64,000 bases of DNA from Bog-756 sp963734435 (lineage in GTDB: Bacteria; Actinomycetota; Acidimicrobiia; Acidimicrobiales; RAAP-2). The stretch spans positions 1 through 64,000 of the forward strand of contig CAVTHA010000001.1 of the NCBI GenBank assembly GCA_963734435.1, given 5' to 3'. The position numbers and the translations under genes are program-made. A model generated the notes under the pieces. The model ran no database searches. It worked only from the letters and a program-made list of their open reading frames with translations, and had not been told where the DNA came from. Numbering within the stretch: position 1 is the stretch's first letter; every line of letters begins with the position of its first letter. Shown in pieces: positions 9,985 to 19,594 of this stretch.

Positions 9985-11571
9985 GTAACCGTTCAGTTCC
10001 CCTGTTCAGGTGAGGGTGGGGAGCGGGTCGCCGCGGGCGTGGGCGGTGAGCAGGTCGGTGAGGTAGGCGAAGAGCGAGCGTTTCTGTAGGCGGCAGGTGA
10101 CCGAGGCGGAGAGTGCGCGTTCGATGAAGCGTTCGCCGTCGTGGCTGCGGGTGCCGTGGGAGAGTTTGCGGTGGATGACTGGTCCGCGGAGTGATCGTTC
10201 GGCGGCGTTGTTGGTCGGCTCTACGTCGTCGACGGTGACGAACGTCCAGAGCGCGGGCCAGATCTTGAGCAGGTTGTTGGCGAAGCCCGCGGTGGTACTT
10301 GTTCTTCGGGGTCTTGCGTGCTGCTTCTTCGACGAGCGTGCGGAGCTCGGCTCTGGATCGGGGCGATCTCGTGTTGGAGCCGGCCGCGGTCTTGGTGTTC
10401 GCTGGTAGCTGTGCCAGGCGTGGAAGAGGCGGCTGGTGAGCTCGAGGCCTTGCTCGCCGAACTGCTTCTGGGTGGGGAGCCCTTCGGCGTGGAAGCGGAA
10501 ATCTCGCTGGAGGTGACTCCAGCAGGCTTGGCGGCTTTCGGGGTCGATGTGGTTGTAGGCCCACCAGCGGTCGGAGCAGCAGATGCCGCCGAAGTCGGGG
10601 CCGAGCAGCTCTTCGAGCCGGTCGCGGTGACGATCGGCCGCGATCCGGAAGATCGCCGCATCCGGGGTGGTCGCGGTCCAGAGCGTGCGGTTCGTTCCCG
10701 GCGGTCGTCCAGCCGGTCTCGTCGACGTTGACCGCGGCTGCCTGCAGAACCGACGCGACCAGCGCTTCGTGCGGCTCTGCCAGGGCGAGTTGAGCCGCGC
10801 TGACAGATCGCGTCGGCCGCGCCGACCGACAGGCTCGACGCCGAAAAGCTCGCGGCGCGAGCTCGGACATGTCACGGCGCGAGATCCGGTTGCGCGCTGT
10901 CAGCGTGAGCACGGCCGCCTGCAGCCTCGGCCCGAACGGCGAGGCGGCGAACAGCGGCCGGAAACTCGGCGGTCGTCTTCTTGTTGCAGCACGGGCAGCG
11001 CAAACGATGGCTGCGATGCTCGGTCACCAGGACCGTGATCGGCGGCAGCTCCGCGACCTGACGCCGACCCGGACGCCGCGACGGCACCTTCTCCGCCTCG
11101 GCGAACTCGTGTCCGCAGCCTCGGCAGCTGTCCGGGTAGTGATTGACGAACTCGTTGACCTGATCCTCGGGCGCCAACGAACGGCCGGCGCCCTCATGCC
11201 CCGACTGGCCGCCAGCACTCCGCTTCTCTCGCATCCCGCGCCAGCAACTCCTTCGCCTTCGCCCGCGCTTCAGCCCGCCGCTGCTGCCGCGTCTTCGGGG
11301 CGTCCTCAGACGGCGCCTTCGACCCCGTCCGCGAACTCTGCCGCGACTGCTCCTCAAGACGCCTGACCCGCTCCTCCAACAACCGTGACTGCGCCGTCAG
11401 CCGCTCCACCGACGCCACCAACTCGAGAATGACCTCGACACAACGATCCCGCCCCAAGCCGTAGATCGCCTCGGCCTCCGCCCGCTCCACACCACCCAGT
11501 TCGACAAGCGGCCAGAGGTCCCTCTATCCAAACCAGACAACACCCAAAGAGACAGACGACTGAACGGTTAC
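9985..11571 (-). mobile_element. IS66-family insertion sequence, 1587 bp
   Basis: The ends carry identical inverted repeats GTAACCGTTCAGT (9985-9997, and its complement ending at 11571). IS66 ends commonly begin GTAA. The element holds one large transposase gene with no tnpA or tnpB, like the compact IS66 forms. The 8-bp flanks (AACAAAGT left, CAGAAGGC right) do not match, so no target duplication is visible, suggesting later rearrangement. Confidence 0.75.
10006..11490 (-). CDS. IS66 family transposase (several frame slips)
   Basis: DDE transposase of the IS66 type. From GTG 11490 the N terminus is a Leu-heptad coiled coil (LVASVERLTAQSRLLEERV) with a basic linker, then a zinc-binding region with CRGCGHEF and CPCCNKK pairs, then after slips the catalytic core: VNVDETGW (first Asp), CCSDRWWAYN (second Asp) and NNAAERSLRG (Glu), ending in the short C-terminal domain RLQKRSLFAYLTDLLTAH. 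At least three slips (near 11300, 10900 and 10350) divide it. The conserved blocks are all present, so it may be intact in the organism. Confidence 0.8.
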
Positions 11572-11604
11572 CAGAAGGCCCGCACGGTGCAGGCCTTTTT
11601 CGTA

Positions 11605-11785
11605 ATGGAGCTAGGCGGGCTCGAACCGCCGACCTCCTGGGTGCGATCTCGGTGAAATGCGTTGCCACCGCTTGCCATTCTTTGCCGATAGCGCCCAGTT
11701 GAGCCAAATCGGGCTCATCCGCGTTGCCATCCTTTGCCATGCTCTGTCATGCAAATTTGACTGGAATTTGACTGGACACTCGATC
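11605..11785. repeat. 181-bp direct repeat, copy 1: attachment-site half with tRNA-Ala(CGC) 3' fragment
   Basis: About 97% identical to 14923-15103. On the minus strand, 11647-11606 is exactly positions 32-73 of a tRNA: T33, anticodon CGC, CCAGG stem side, AGGTC variable loop, GGCGG-TTCGAGC-CCGCC T-arm, 3' acceptor TAGCTCC and discriminator A. U70 in the acceptor is the alanine identity position. The 5' half of the tRNA is missing. The rest of the repeat holds spaced TTGCCA motifs (about 11661-11740), like integrase arm sites. Confidence 0.8.
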
Positions 11786-11887
11786 CTCGCCCGACAGTCA
11801 GGCTGTCAACGCTGGATCGGGGAGCAAGGCAACCGGAGGATGTCCGGATCGTCGTGGAACTTTGGACGGCGATCCCCGGGTTGACGG

Positions 11888-12667
11888 TCAGACGGTAACG
11901 AGTTCGGCGGTCTCCTGAGGGAGCTGGTGGTTGGCGGGGTTGTGGTGGGTGTGTCGTTCGATCGCGATGACGAGGGTGGCGAGGTCGCGGTAGCCGATGA
12001 TCCGCCGGAATTGTTGCTCGGCGACGAGCATGCCGGCGGCGGTCCAGCGCTTGCGCATGTCGCCGTCCTGCCAGCGCTTCACGTTGCGCTGGGTGTGGCG
12101 GACGATCTCGATCATGCTCTCGCACGGGTTGGTCGAGGAGAGGGTCGCGGCGAGGTTGCCGGTGATCCCGAGTCGTGTCAGGGTCAGGGTGTCGTCGATG
12201 CCTTCGCGGAGCGAGCCGGCGGCGTCGGGCCATGTCTGGTCGAGTTCGCCGGCGAGGAGCTGCAGCCGCTGGGAGGCCAGCAGCGGATCGGTCAGCGACC
12301 AGGCCGCCCTGATCCGGGCGCGGACGGTGTCGCGGTCGCGTTCGGGCAGTAGATCGGTGACGTTTCTTTCCTTGTGGCGGTGGCAGCGGTGCACGAGCGC
12401 GTGCTCGCCGAAGACGTCCTTGATCGCGCGCCGCAGCGCCTTGGCGCCGTCGATCACGAACAGGATCGCCTGCTCGGGATCGAGGCCGCGGTCGACGAGG
12501 TCGGCCAGCAGCGTCCGCGCGAGCGTCGCGTTCTCGGTCGAGCCTTCCCAGAGCCCGAGCGGGATCTTGACGCCGTCGGTCGTGATCCCGAGCGCGACGA
12601 TGTGCGTGCGCTCGGCGATCTCGACGAACTGCCAGCCCAGGGGTTCTCGGGTCAAGAAGAGGGCCAA
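11888..12667 (-). pseudogene. IS256 (Mutator-like) transposase, N-terminally truncated
   Basis: The C-terminal two thirds of an IS256-type DDE transposase. It starts abruptly before EIAERTHIVALGITTDGVK and shows LGLWEGSTENATLARTLLADL, the second Asp in FVIDGAKALRRAI, the zinc-like HRCHRHKERNV, and the Glu in NPCESMIEIVRHTQ. The first catalytic Asp, normally in a hydrophobic strand ending about 10 residues before the IAERTH block, and the N-terminal DNA-binding domain are absent; the sequence upstream of 12618 does not match the family. It cannot be active as read. It lies inside the integrative element and may be a later insertion broken by rearrangement. Confidence 0.75.
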
Positions 12668-12890
12668 GTACAGCCCGGCGTGGCCGTCGACGCTCGGGAA
12701 GATCCCGTTACGGCGAACCCGCCGTCAGTTAGTCGCGCTTCTCGACCGTGCCGAATCCGAGGCCCTTCTCCACGTATACATGAGGAGCCGTTGGGGCCGG
12801 AAGCGGTGGAGCGGGGACAGGGTCGGCTGGCCGTGGTGGTGCAACCGGCTGTGCCTCAGACTTGTTCTCGTTTCCACTCATGCCCACATT

Positions 12891-13349
12891 CTACCGCACG
12901 TACCCGGCGATACCTGCCCCGATCATCCCGATGATCAACGCAGCGAATCCGATCTTGAACAAGAAGTTCTTGCCGTGCGCTTTTCGGGACGACGCGTCAT
13001 TTCGGTCGATTGCCGCGAGGATCTCGGCGAGCATGACGCGGCCGACCTCGAGCGGCGCCCCGCCGCCGTAGGTCTCATAGATCCAGCGCCAACTCGGACC
13101 CGAGTCGAGCTTGCGCGGAAAGACAGCCACGACTTGAAGGACGCCAGAGACTCCTAAACTGAGCGCCGGCAGCCACCAAAGATGTCCAAGCGAGGAGTGC
13201 GTGGCGATCAGCAACCCGAGGACTGCCACGTTGGCGCCCAGGAGTCCGAGGGTCTTGACGTCGAGAGCATCGTTGTCTCGAAACTGTCCCTCAAGCCTCG
13301 CGCTCGCCTGAACGAGCACCATCTCGACGACCTTTTCCGCATCTCCCAC
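12891..13349 (-). CDS. Small membrane protein, 2-3 TM, PycTM/SLATT-like topology (copy A)
   Basis: 152 residues from GTG 13349. A soluble amphipathic start (EKVVEMVLVQASARLEGQ, then DNDALDVKTLGLLGAN) leads into two adjacent hydrophobic helices (VAVLGLLIAT and WWLPALSLGVSGVLQVVAVF), a cytoplasmic stretch with Trp/Tyr and a charged helix, and a last hydrophobic helix (FLFKIGFAALIIGMIGAGIA). The layout DALDxKTxGLLG-TM-TM-charged helix-TM resembles effector membrane proteins of Pycsar and SLATT-type systems; that link is by layout only. It is divergent from the integrase, so it may be element cargo. A 358-bp part is duplicated at 19595-19952. Confidence 0.6.
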   Translation of the reverse strand: MGDAEKVVEMVLVQASARLEGQFRDNDALDVKTLGLLGANVAVLGLLIATHSSLGHLWWLPALSLGVSGVLQVVAVFPRKLDSGPSWRWIYETYGGGAPLEVGRVMLAEILAAIDRNDASSRKAHGKNFLFKIGFAALIIGMIGAGIAGYVR

Positions 13350-13579
13350 GCGGCAGAGGCTACGGCGCAGGCCGGACGCGCTCAGACTCCTCGAGTGCCC
13401 ACTGTCCGCCCCGGACGGGGCCGACTCAACCGCGAACGGGCACGCAGAAGACGGCGCCCCGCGGGCGGCGAAACCGTTTCTGAGCCGCCTGCAGGTCGAA
13501 CGGAGTCGCGAAGCCCCTGGCGACTCATCCTTCTGGGGCAGAGTCAAGTACTCGTTGTCTGACCTGAGAGGAGATGGCG

Positions 13580-14866
13580 ATGCACGGGAAAGATCGGCAG
13601 CAGCGGCGCGTCCTTGTTGAGCGCGGGATCTATCGGCAGCCGAATGGCAGATACGCGGTCTGCGTGATTTTCGATGGCAGGCCGCGCTGGCGAACGGTCG
13701 CGGAGACAATCGAAGAAGCGCGTGGGCGACGTCTGCTACTCCAGGCAGCTGCAGCGCGGGGCGAGCTCGAGGCCTTCCCGCGCGTCACATTCGCCGCCGT
13801 CGCGGCCCGTTGGCTCGCACGGTTCGAGGCCCAGGTCGCAAGCGGCGAACGCCGCGAGCGCACACTCGAGAACTACCGCTACCACCTCGAGAGCCACCTG
13901 CTCCCGGCGCTGGGGCGACGGCGAGTACGGGCGATCTCGACCGACGATCTCGCGGTTCTGGTTGCGGAGCTTCGGTTGCAAGGGCTGTCGGCGCGCACGG
14001 TCGCGGGTGCGCTCGTTCCGCTCTGGGGGATCTTCCGGTTCGCGCTCCGCCGCGGCTTCATCGTCGACAATCCGCTGCGCCGGCTCGAGCCGAGTGAGCG
14101 GCCACACCCGTGCCGCCGCGAGCAGCGGACCCTCACGCGGCGCGAGCTGACACGTCTGCTTCGTTCCGCGCCGCCGTTGTATCGGCCGCTGCTTGCGACC
14201 GCGACCTTGACCGGTATGCGTCTGTCGGAGTTGCTCGGCCTGACCTGGACCGACGTCGATCTGGCCGCCGGTGTCATCCGTGTGCGCCGACAGCTCTCCT
14301 GGGCACGCCGGAACTCGCCTTCTCGGCGGGTTCCCCCGAAGACGGAGGCGAGCGTTCGCGACATCCCGCTCGCTCCGCAACTCGAGGTGCTGCTCCGCAA
14401 ACATCGACTCGCCACGCCCTTCTCGGGCGAGGAGGACTATGTCTTCGCGAGCGGCGCCGGGACGCCGCTTGGCCATCGCAATGCCGAGCAGCGTGGGCTC
14501 GCCCGCGCGGCGGACAAGGCCGGCCTGAATCGAGTCGGCGAGCCGAGGCTGCGCTTCCATGACCTGCGCCATGTTTTCGCGAGCCATCTGATCGTCGACC
14601 TCAACCTCGACGTCGCCCAGGTCAGCCGTGCTCTCGGTCACGCCTACATCAGCACCACACTCGACATCTACACCCACCTCTTCGAGGTAGCAGCCCACGC
14701 AGCCGACGTCCGCGAGCGTCTCGGCGCCAGCGATTTCGCCAACCTACTCGCAACGGTCGACCCGAAGCTGCTTCGCGTCAACCCACCTGTCAGACGGCGA
14801 CCTCAGGCTTGTCGAAGCGGCTCACGCAAGCTCGCCAGGCCCGACTGCTACTTGACTCCCACTTGA
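13580..14866 (+). CDS. Tyrosine recombinase / phage-type integrase
   Basis: Site-specific recombinase that inserts and excises the element. Of two close ATGs I choose 13580, 6 nt after AGAGGAG; the first (13574) touches it. Order: N-terminal arm-binding region (GIYRQPNGRYAVCVIFDGRP), SAM-like core-binding domain (TLENYRYHLESHLLPALG), then the catalytic domain with Arg in TGMRLSELLGL, Lys in PPKTEASVRDIPL, HDLRH, the His of GHAYISTT and the nucleophile Tyr of DIYTH. All catalytic residues are present and there is no frame slip. The 428-residue length is usual for actinobacterial integrases. The attachment repeat begins 56 bp after the stop. Confidence 0.93.
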   Translation: MHGKDRQQRRVLVERGIYRQPNGRYAVCVIFDGRPRWRTVAETIEEARGRRLLLQAAAARGELEAFPRVTFAAVAARWLARFEAQVASGERRERTLENYRYHLESHLLPALGRRRVRAISTDDLAVLVAELRLQGLSARTVAGALVPLWGIFRFALRRGFIVDNPLRRLEPSERPHPCRREQRTLTRRELTRLLRSAPPLYRPLLATATLTGMRLSELLGLTWTDVDLAAGVIRVRRQLSWARRNSPSRRVPPKTEASVRDIPLAPQLEVLLRKHRLATPFSGEEDYVFASGAGTPLGHRNAEQRGLARAADKAGLNRVGEPRLRFHDLRHVFASHLIVDLNLDVAQVSRALGHAYISTTLDIYTHLFEVAAHAADVRERLGASDFANLLATVDPKLLRVNPPVRRRPQACRSGSRKLARPDCYLTPT

Positions 14867-14922
14867 CTAACGAAATCCGTCACCAACCCTGGCAACAGAA
14901 ACCGGCAGATGCAGGACTTCCG

Positions 14923-15103
14923 ATGGAGCTAGGCGGGCTCGAACCGCCGACCTCCTGGGTGCGATCTCGGTGAAATGCGTTGCCACCGCTTGCCATTCTT
15001 TGCCGATAGCGCCCGGTTGAGCCAAATCGGGTTCATCCGCGTTGCCATCCGTTGCCACGCTCTGTCATGCAAATTGGACTGGAATTTGACTGGACACTCG
15101 ATC
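14923..15103. repeat. 181-bp direct repeat, copy 2: attachment-site half with tRNA-Ala(CGC) 3' fragment
   Basis: Same structure as the copy at 11605-11785, offset by exactly 3318 bp, with a handful of substitutions. The tRNA 3' fragment runs on the minus strand from 14965 to 14924. It lies immediately downstream of the integrase gene, as expected for the element-borne end. Confidence 0.8.
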
Positions 15104-15277
15104 GTCGCCGACAGGGGTGTTCGGTTGCGAAGGACTCGACGCCTGGGTACGTGCCCATCGCTCAGGCGACGCGACGCCGGCCGTCGGTTTCGCGCATACT
15201 CGTTCGGGCGTAAGGGCACTCGCGCACCGGAGGGTCATCGTAGCCTTCGACTCCGGCGTTCAGGTCGACCTATGGCT

Positions 15278-16222
15278 TCAGCTAATCCAGTCGTGCCGAG
15301 CCAGCCACTCGCCGACGACCTGCATGTACCTGTGTCGCGTTCCTCGACGTGCGGCGTGTGCGACGACTCGTCGGACACGACCCACTCCGCGCCGCGGATG
15401 CCGCTTCGGATGAGCTCCTGCAGCGCCGGCGTCGCCTCGTCAAAGCGGCCCGAGACGAGGAGCGTCGGCACGTCGATCGAGCCGAGCCGATCCTTCGATT
15501 GCCAGTCCTTGATCGAGCCGACGACGTGAACTCGCTCGGCCCGTTCATCGTGTGATAGACGGTCGGTCCCGCTCGATCCACGCGAAGGCCTCCACTACTT
15601 CCGCAGGCCATGGGTCGAGTCTGCAGAGATGGCGCGTATAGAAGACCTGGCATGCCTCCGCATAGGCCGGGTGGTGGTGGTCCCGGCCTTCTCGTGATGG
15701 TGCAACGTGGCCTCGACTTCAGGCGGGAGATCGGCTCGGAGCCGGTTCGCCTCAGCCACGAAGTCCGGGAACGACGCCGCCGTGTCGGCAAGCACGAGGA
15801 GGAGCGACCTCAGCCCGGGCGGGTGTGTCAAGGCGTACTCCTGAGCGAGAAAACCGCCCCACGACTGGCCAAGGACGTGGTGACGGCGGGTGATTCCGAG
15901 CGCGTCGATGAGATTGTGAAGCTCGCGCACGAAAACCTCGACGGTCCAGAAGTCCGCACCGCGATCGGGGAAGTGCGTGCTGCGCCCATTCCCCAGTTGG
16001 TCGTAGTGGACAACCGCACGTCCACCTTCGGTCAGGTCCGCGATCGAGAGGAGGTAGTCGTGCGTCGCGCCAGGTCCGCCGTGGAGCATGACGAGCGGCG
16101 CCGGAGCGGCAGGGTCTTCCTGATTCAAGTCGCCCGCAACGCGGGAACCACGTGTCGGCGGTCTCATCGCCGAGGTCGAACGGAACCGTTCCCTCGCGCA
16201 CCTCCGCCGGCGTCGAGGTCAC
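15278..16222 (-). CDS. Proline iminopeptidase / L-proline amide hydrolase-like alpha/beta hydrolase (frame slips)
   Basis: Alpha/beta-hydrolase of the S33 type, cleaving N-terminal proline or amide bonds. From GTG 16222: EVREGTVPFDLGDETADTWF, a slip near 16172, then MLHGGPGATHDYL (oxyanion HGGPG), VVHYDQLGNGRST, and the nucleophile elbow GQSWGGFLAQEYAL. Slips near 15650 and 15560 lead to MNGPSEF, then VPTLLVSGRFDEATP (acid Asp) and SSHTPHVEE (His), and a last slip near 15330 leads to YMQVVGEWLARHD and a TGA at 15278. The total of about 314 residues fits the family. It lacks a signal peptide, so it is probably cytoplasmic. Confidence 0.78.
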
Positions 16223-16398
16223 CCAGCGACCCCACACCGCGCAACTTTGTCCGGCGAGTCTCACACCTCGAGCTATGGCCGCTGATTGCTCAACTGGTCA
16301 GCAGCCAATCGGGCGTCATGACGCGTCGCTTGCGCATACGAACGTTCTGTCTCGTGGATGGAACGCGCCCGCGAGCCGCAGTGTGGGAAGCTGACACG

Positions 16399-17193
16399 GT
16401 GTTCGACGACCTGAAGGCAAGACAAGCGGAGGCGTGGGGGAGCGCAGCGTATGAGCTTTTCGCTGACACGCTGACCGACATCTACGACGATCTGATTAGC
16501 CGCCTCGGCATCCGGCCGGGAGAACGGTGGCTGGATGTCGCAACGGGTACGGGGGCGGTCGCGATCCGCGCAGCGCAGATGGGAGCGCTGGTCACCGGAC
16601 AGGACTTGGCCGCACCATTGGTCGAGAAGGCCCGGCGCTTCGCGCTCGACGCTGGTGTTGACGTGACCTTCGACGTGAACGACTGCGAACAGCTCCCTTA
16701 CGAGGACACGACGTTCGATGTCGTGGCTTCGGCGCAGGGCGCCGTGTTGGCTCCCGACCATTGCGCGGTAGCGGAGGAGCTGGCACGCGTCTGCCGCTCG
16801 GGTGGTCGGCTCGGATTGACGTCATGGCGACCGGGCGGCGTGGGGGAGGATCTGTTGCGGGCACTCGCGAGTTTCCGAGCGGCGCCAGCAGAAGCGGTTG
16901 GCGCCCCGCTCGACTGGGGCCGCCCCGCCTACGTGGAGAGGCTCCTCGGCGACGCGTTCAAGCTGGGCTTCTTTGAGGGCGTCTCGTACGAGGTTGCGGA
17001 GTCGTCGGAGGCGTTATGGCAACGGGCGATCGTGAGTTTCGGCCCGCTCAAAACACAAGCTGCTGTGCTCAGCGATGAACGCCGCCTGGAACTGCACGAC
17101 GCGTTCGTCGACTTCTACGCAGGCCACCTCGGCGCAGACGGCCGCGTCGCCGCCGCCCGCGAATACCTCGTCATCATCGGCGAGCGCCGCTGA
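16399..17193 (+). CDS. Class I SAM-dependent methyltransferase
   Basis: 264 residues from GTG 16399, 9 nt after GGGAAG. SAM-binding motif I is WLDVATGTGAVAIRAAQMGA, motif II is around LVTGQDLAAPLVEKARRFA, and motif IV/post-II reads EQLPYEDTTFDVVASAQGAV; the later LARVCRSGGRLGLTSWRPGG is typical of UbiE-like methyltransferases. No slip is seen. It is divergent from the peptidase-like gene with 177 bp between. The substrate is unknown. Confidence 0.82.
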   Translation: MFDDLKARQAEAWGSAAYELFADTLTDIYDDLISRLGIRPGERWLDVATGTGAVAIRAAQMGALVTGQDLAAPLVEKARRFALDAGVDVTFDVNDCEQLPYEDTTFDVVASAQGAVLAPDHCAVAEELARVCRSGGRLGLTSWRPGGVGEDLLRALASFRAAPAEAVGAPLDWGRPAYVERLLGDAFKLGFFEGVSYEVAESSEALWQRAIVSFGPLKTQAAVLSDERRLELHDAFVDFYAGHLGADGRVAAAREYLVIIGERR

Positions 17194-17478
17194 GACTTCC
17201 GCCCGCCGATTCAAGCGCCCCCGCGCGTTATCCACCACCTGAACCTAGCTGACGTGCCGTGAGGTCGTCCATGGCAAACGCTGGCTCAGCCGACCATCCT
17301 GGGCCTTGACCCGGCTCTCGGCGCCCGACAGTAGACCAGGAATCTCGAGGTGGAGCAGAACACTTGAACGTTGACGCCAGCCCCGTCGCTGCTCATCCCG
17401 CAGTTCCGCGCAGACTCATGAGCGACACCGGCGCAAGCCTGCTGACCACGCGCTCCCGACGCGCGAACGTCGCCTGAC

Positions 17479-18484
17479 TCAGGCCGTAAGCGCGCGTAAA
17501 CGATCCAACTGCGTCCCCGTCGATCGCGCGAGGAGGTCTGTGGCCGCGATGTTCTCGGCTACCTGCGCGGGCGTCGTCGCGCCGAAGAGCACACTCGACA
17601 CGCGCTCGCCCGACAGAGCAAACGCAATGGCGAGCGCGGCCGGCGTGGTGTCCATTTCGGCGGCAAGCGCTCGCAGGGCCGGTACGACACGTAGGCTCAG
17701 CTCGAGCTCGCGCCGTTCCGATGCGGCGCGCTCGTCGACGAGGTCGGGATCGTCGAGCAGCTCGCGCATCCGACCGGGAGTGGCCGGGTCGTCGTACTTC
17801 CCACTCAACACGCCGCCGGCGAGTACGAAGGACGCGACCACGCCGGCACCTGACCGGTCGAGAGCGTCGGCCGCAGGCTGGCTCTCGACGGATTCGCGAT
17901 GCGCGAGGTTGTAGGGAAGTTGCGCCGCGCACGGCGGCGGCACGCCAAGTTCCGTCAGCGATCGCAGCCGCCTGCGCATGGTCTGCCGGCTCCCAGTTCG
18001 CCGTCCCCCACGCCCGCGTTTTGCCCGACGCGATCAGCTCCCCGACCGCAGCGACGATCTCGGCGATCGGCGGGCCTTCCGGTGCGGAGAACGAATAGAC
18101 GAGGTCGAGATAGTCGAATCCCATTCGACGAAGCGAGCCTTCGAGCTCCTCCGACGCCGACTGCTCGGGCCAGAACTCCCACCAGAGCTTGTTCGCGACG
18201 ACAGTCTCGTCACGTCTCCAACCGGCCGCGCGAAAGAGCTCGCCGAATACCACCTCCGAGTAGCCAGTCGCCATCGGCGCTGACCCGGTCTCGTCGTTGT
18301 AGCGCGCGTCGTCAAGGAACGTGACGCCGCACTCCCTCGCCGCGAGCATCACACTCAGCCCTTGCTCGCGCGAGATTCGCTCGTATGTTCGCCACGAGCC
18401 GAGTGCGAGCACCGACACGTCGATGCCCGAGTTGCCCAGCGGACGTGTCCGTAAACGCTCGATGAACAGAGTGTAGAGCCGCAC
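17479..18484 (-). CDS. Aldo/keto reductase family protein (one frame slip)
   Basis: TIM-barrel NADPH oxidoreductase. From GTG 18484: LRTRPLGNSGIDVSVLALGS (strand 1), CGVTFLDDARYND with the usual Asp and Tyr, and NKLWWEFWP with the catalytic Lys. Where the family has a His (LxxH after strand 4) this protein reads LDLVYSFSAPEG, so that residue is replaced. A slip near 17970 links to QLPYNLAHR and the C-terminal cofactor region ERVSSVLFGATTPAQVAENI. The total of about 334 residues is normal. Loss of the His may lower ketone reduction; the substrate is not predictable. Confidence 0.8.
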
Positions 18485-18634
18485 GTCTGGGGCGACCTCG
18501 TGACGGCACCGGACGCGAGTTCTCCGGCGTCGGTGCCCTTGCCCTCGGGCCATCCCTCTCCTCGAGTGACATTCCGGAGCTGTGCATCGTTCAGCGTCCC
18601 GCCTTCCGGGCGCCCCCGGCGCTAGAGTCGGGCG

Positions 18635-19486
18635 GTGGTGGAGGAGCCTTTCGAGGTCTCGGTCGACGGGGTTACTCTCTGGCATGTGCGGCGGCTCGGG
18701 GCCTCCGGCGCTGCTGCTCCACGGCGGCCCCGGGCTCCCCGACTACACGGGGCCTCTCGCGGCTGAGCTCGCACCGCTCGTGACCACGATGCGGTACACC
18801 CAGCGTGGGGTCGAGCCCTCCGACGCCGGTCCGCCCTACTCGGTTGAAGTGCATGCCGCGGACGCGGTGGCTGTGCTCGACGAGCACGGGGTCGACCGGG
18901 CATGGCTGGTCGGTCATTCGTGGGGAGGACAGCTGGCGCTTCACCTCGCGGTCTCGCATCCGGAGCGGCTCCTCGGGATCATTTGCATCGACCCGCTCGG
19001 CGCTTACGGCGACACGCTCGACGAGTTCAGCGCAGAACTTCAGGGCGCGGATGCCCGCGGAGGAATGGGCGCGCGTCGAGGAGCTTGATGCTCGCAGCGA
19101 GGACACAGACGTCAGCGTGCCGGAGCGCGAGCAGCGCGGCCCTTGAGTGCCACCACCTGCTCTGGCCGCACTACTTCGCGGACCCGGGCGTCGCCGGGAG
19201 CGACTACCTCACCCGCTACGGCGTCGAGTGCGCTCAGCAGACGTTCGCATCGGTGAAGGAACACTTCGAGCGGCGCACGCTCGCCGACGGGCTCCCGTCC
19301 GTGCGGATGCCCGCACTCTTCGTGCACGGCGAGGACGACCCGTTGCCGGTGCGGTGCTCAACCGCGACTGCGGCACTCATGCCCGAAGCGACCGTCGAGC
19401 TCGTCTCGCGCTGTGGGCACTTCCCATGGCTTGAGCGACAAGGCGCGGTCGCCGACGCCGTCGCGCCGTTCCTCACACGGAGCTAG
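18635..19486 (+). CDS. Alpha/beta hydrolase (frame slips)
   Basis: About 283 residues. GTG 18635 opens VVEEPFEVSVDGVTLWH, then a slip near 18685 leads to PPALLLHGGPGLPDYTGPL (HGGPG oxyanion motif), MRYTQRGVEPS, and GHSWGGQLALHLAVSHPERL with nucleophile Ser. Slips near 19050 and 19145 lead to the cap region and the acid Asp in FVHGEDDPLPV and His in CGHFPWLE, ending FLTRS. It resembles proline iminopeptidase-like and haloperoxidase-like hydrolases. It may be functional if the slips are sequence errors. It is divergent from the aldo/keto reductase. Confidence 0.75.
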
Positions 19487-19594
19487 GAGGCGCCAAGAAG
19501 TGCCCACCGCTCGAAGCCCGAAAGCAGCCAGCCGCGCCCGCCCAGCGGGTAGTGACGGTCATCGAGTCCGACCCGGAACTCGCCCCAGATCCTG

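Larger units (their letters stand above)
11605..15103. mobile_element. Putative integrative element between tRNA-Ala-type direct repeats
   Basis: A segment of about 3.3 kb bounded by 181-bp direct repeats and containing a tyrosine integrase whose stop codon lies 56 bp from the right repeat, the usual int-att layout. Other contents are an IS256-type remnant and a membrane protein gene. Since both repeats carry only the 3' tRNA half, neither is the boundary next to the intact tRNA; tandem integration of related elements into one tRNA gene would explain this. The intact tRNA should lie beyond the right end and is not in this window. Confidence 0.6.

Noticed and set aside
11606..11647. Functional tRNA-Ala
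   Set aside because: Only positions 32-73 are present; the sequence before the anticodon loop does not form D-arm or 5' acceptor. It is an att fragment.
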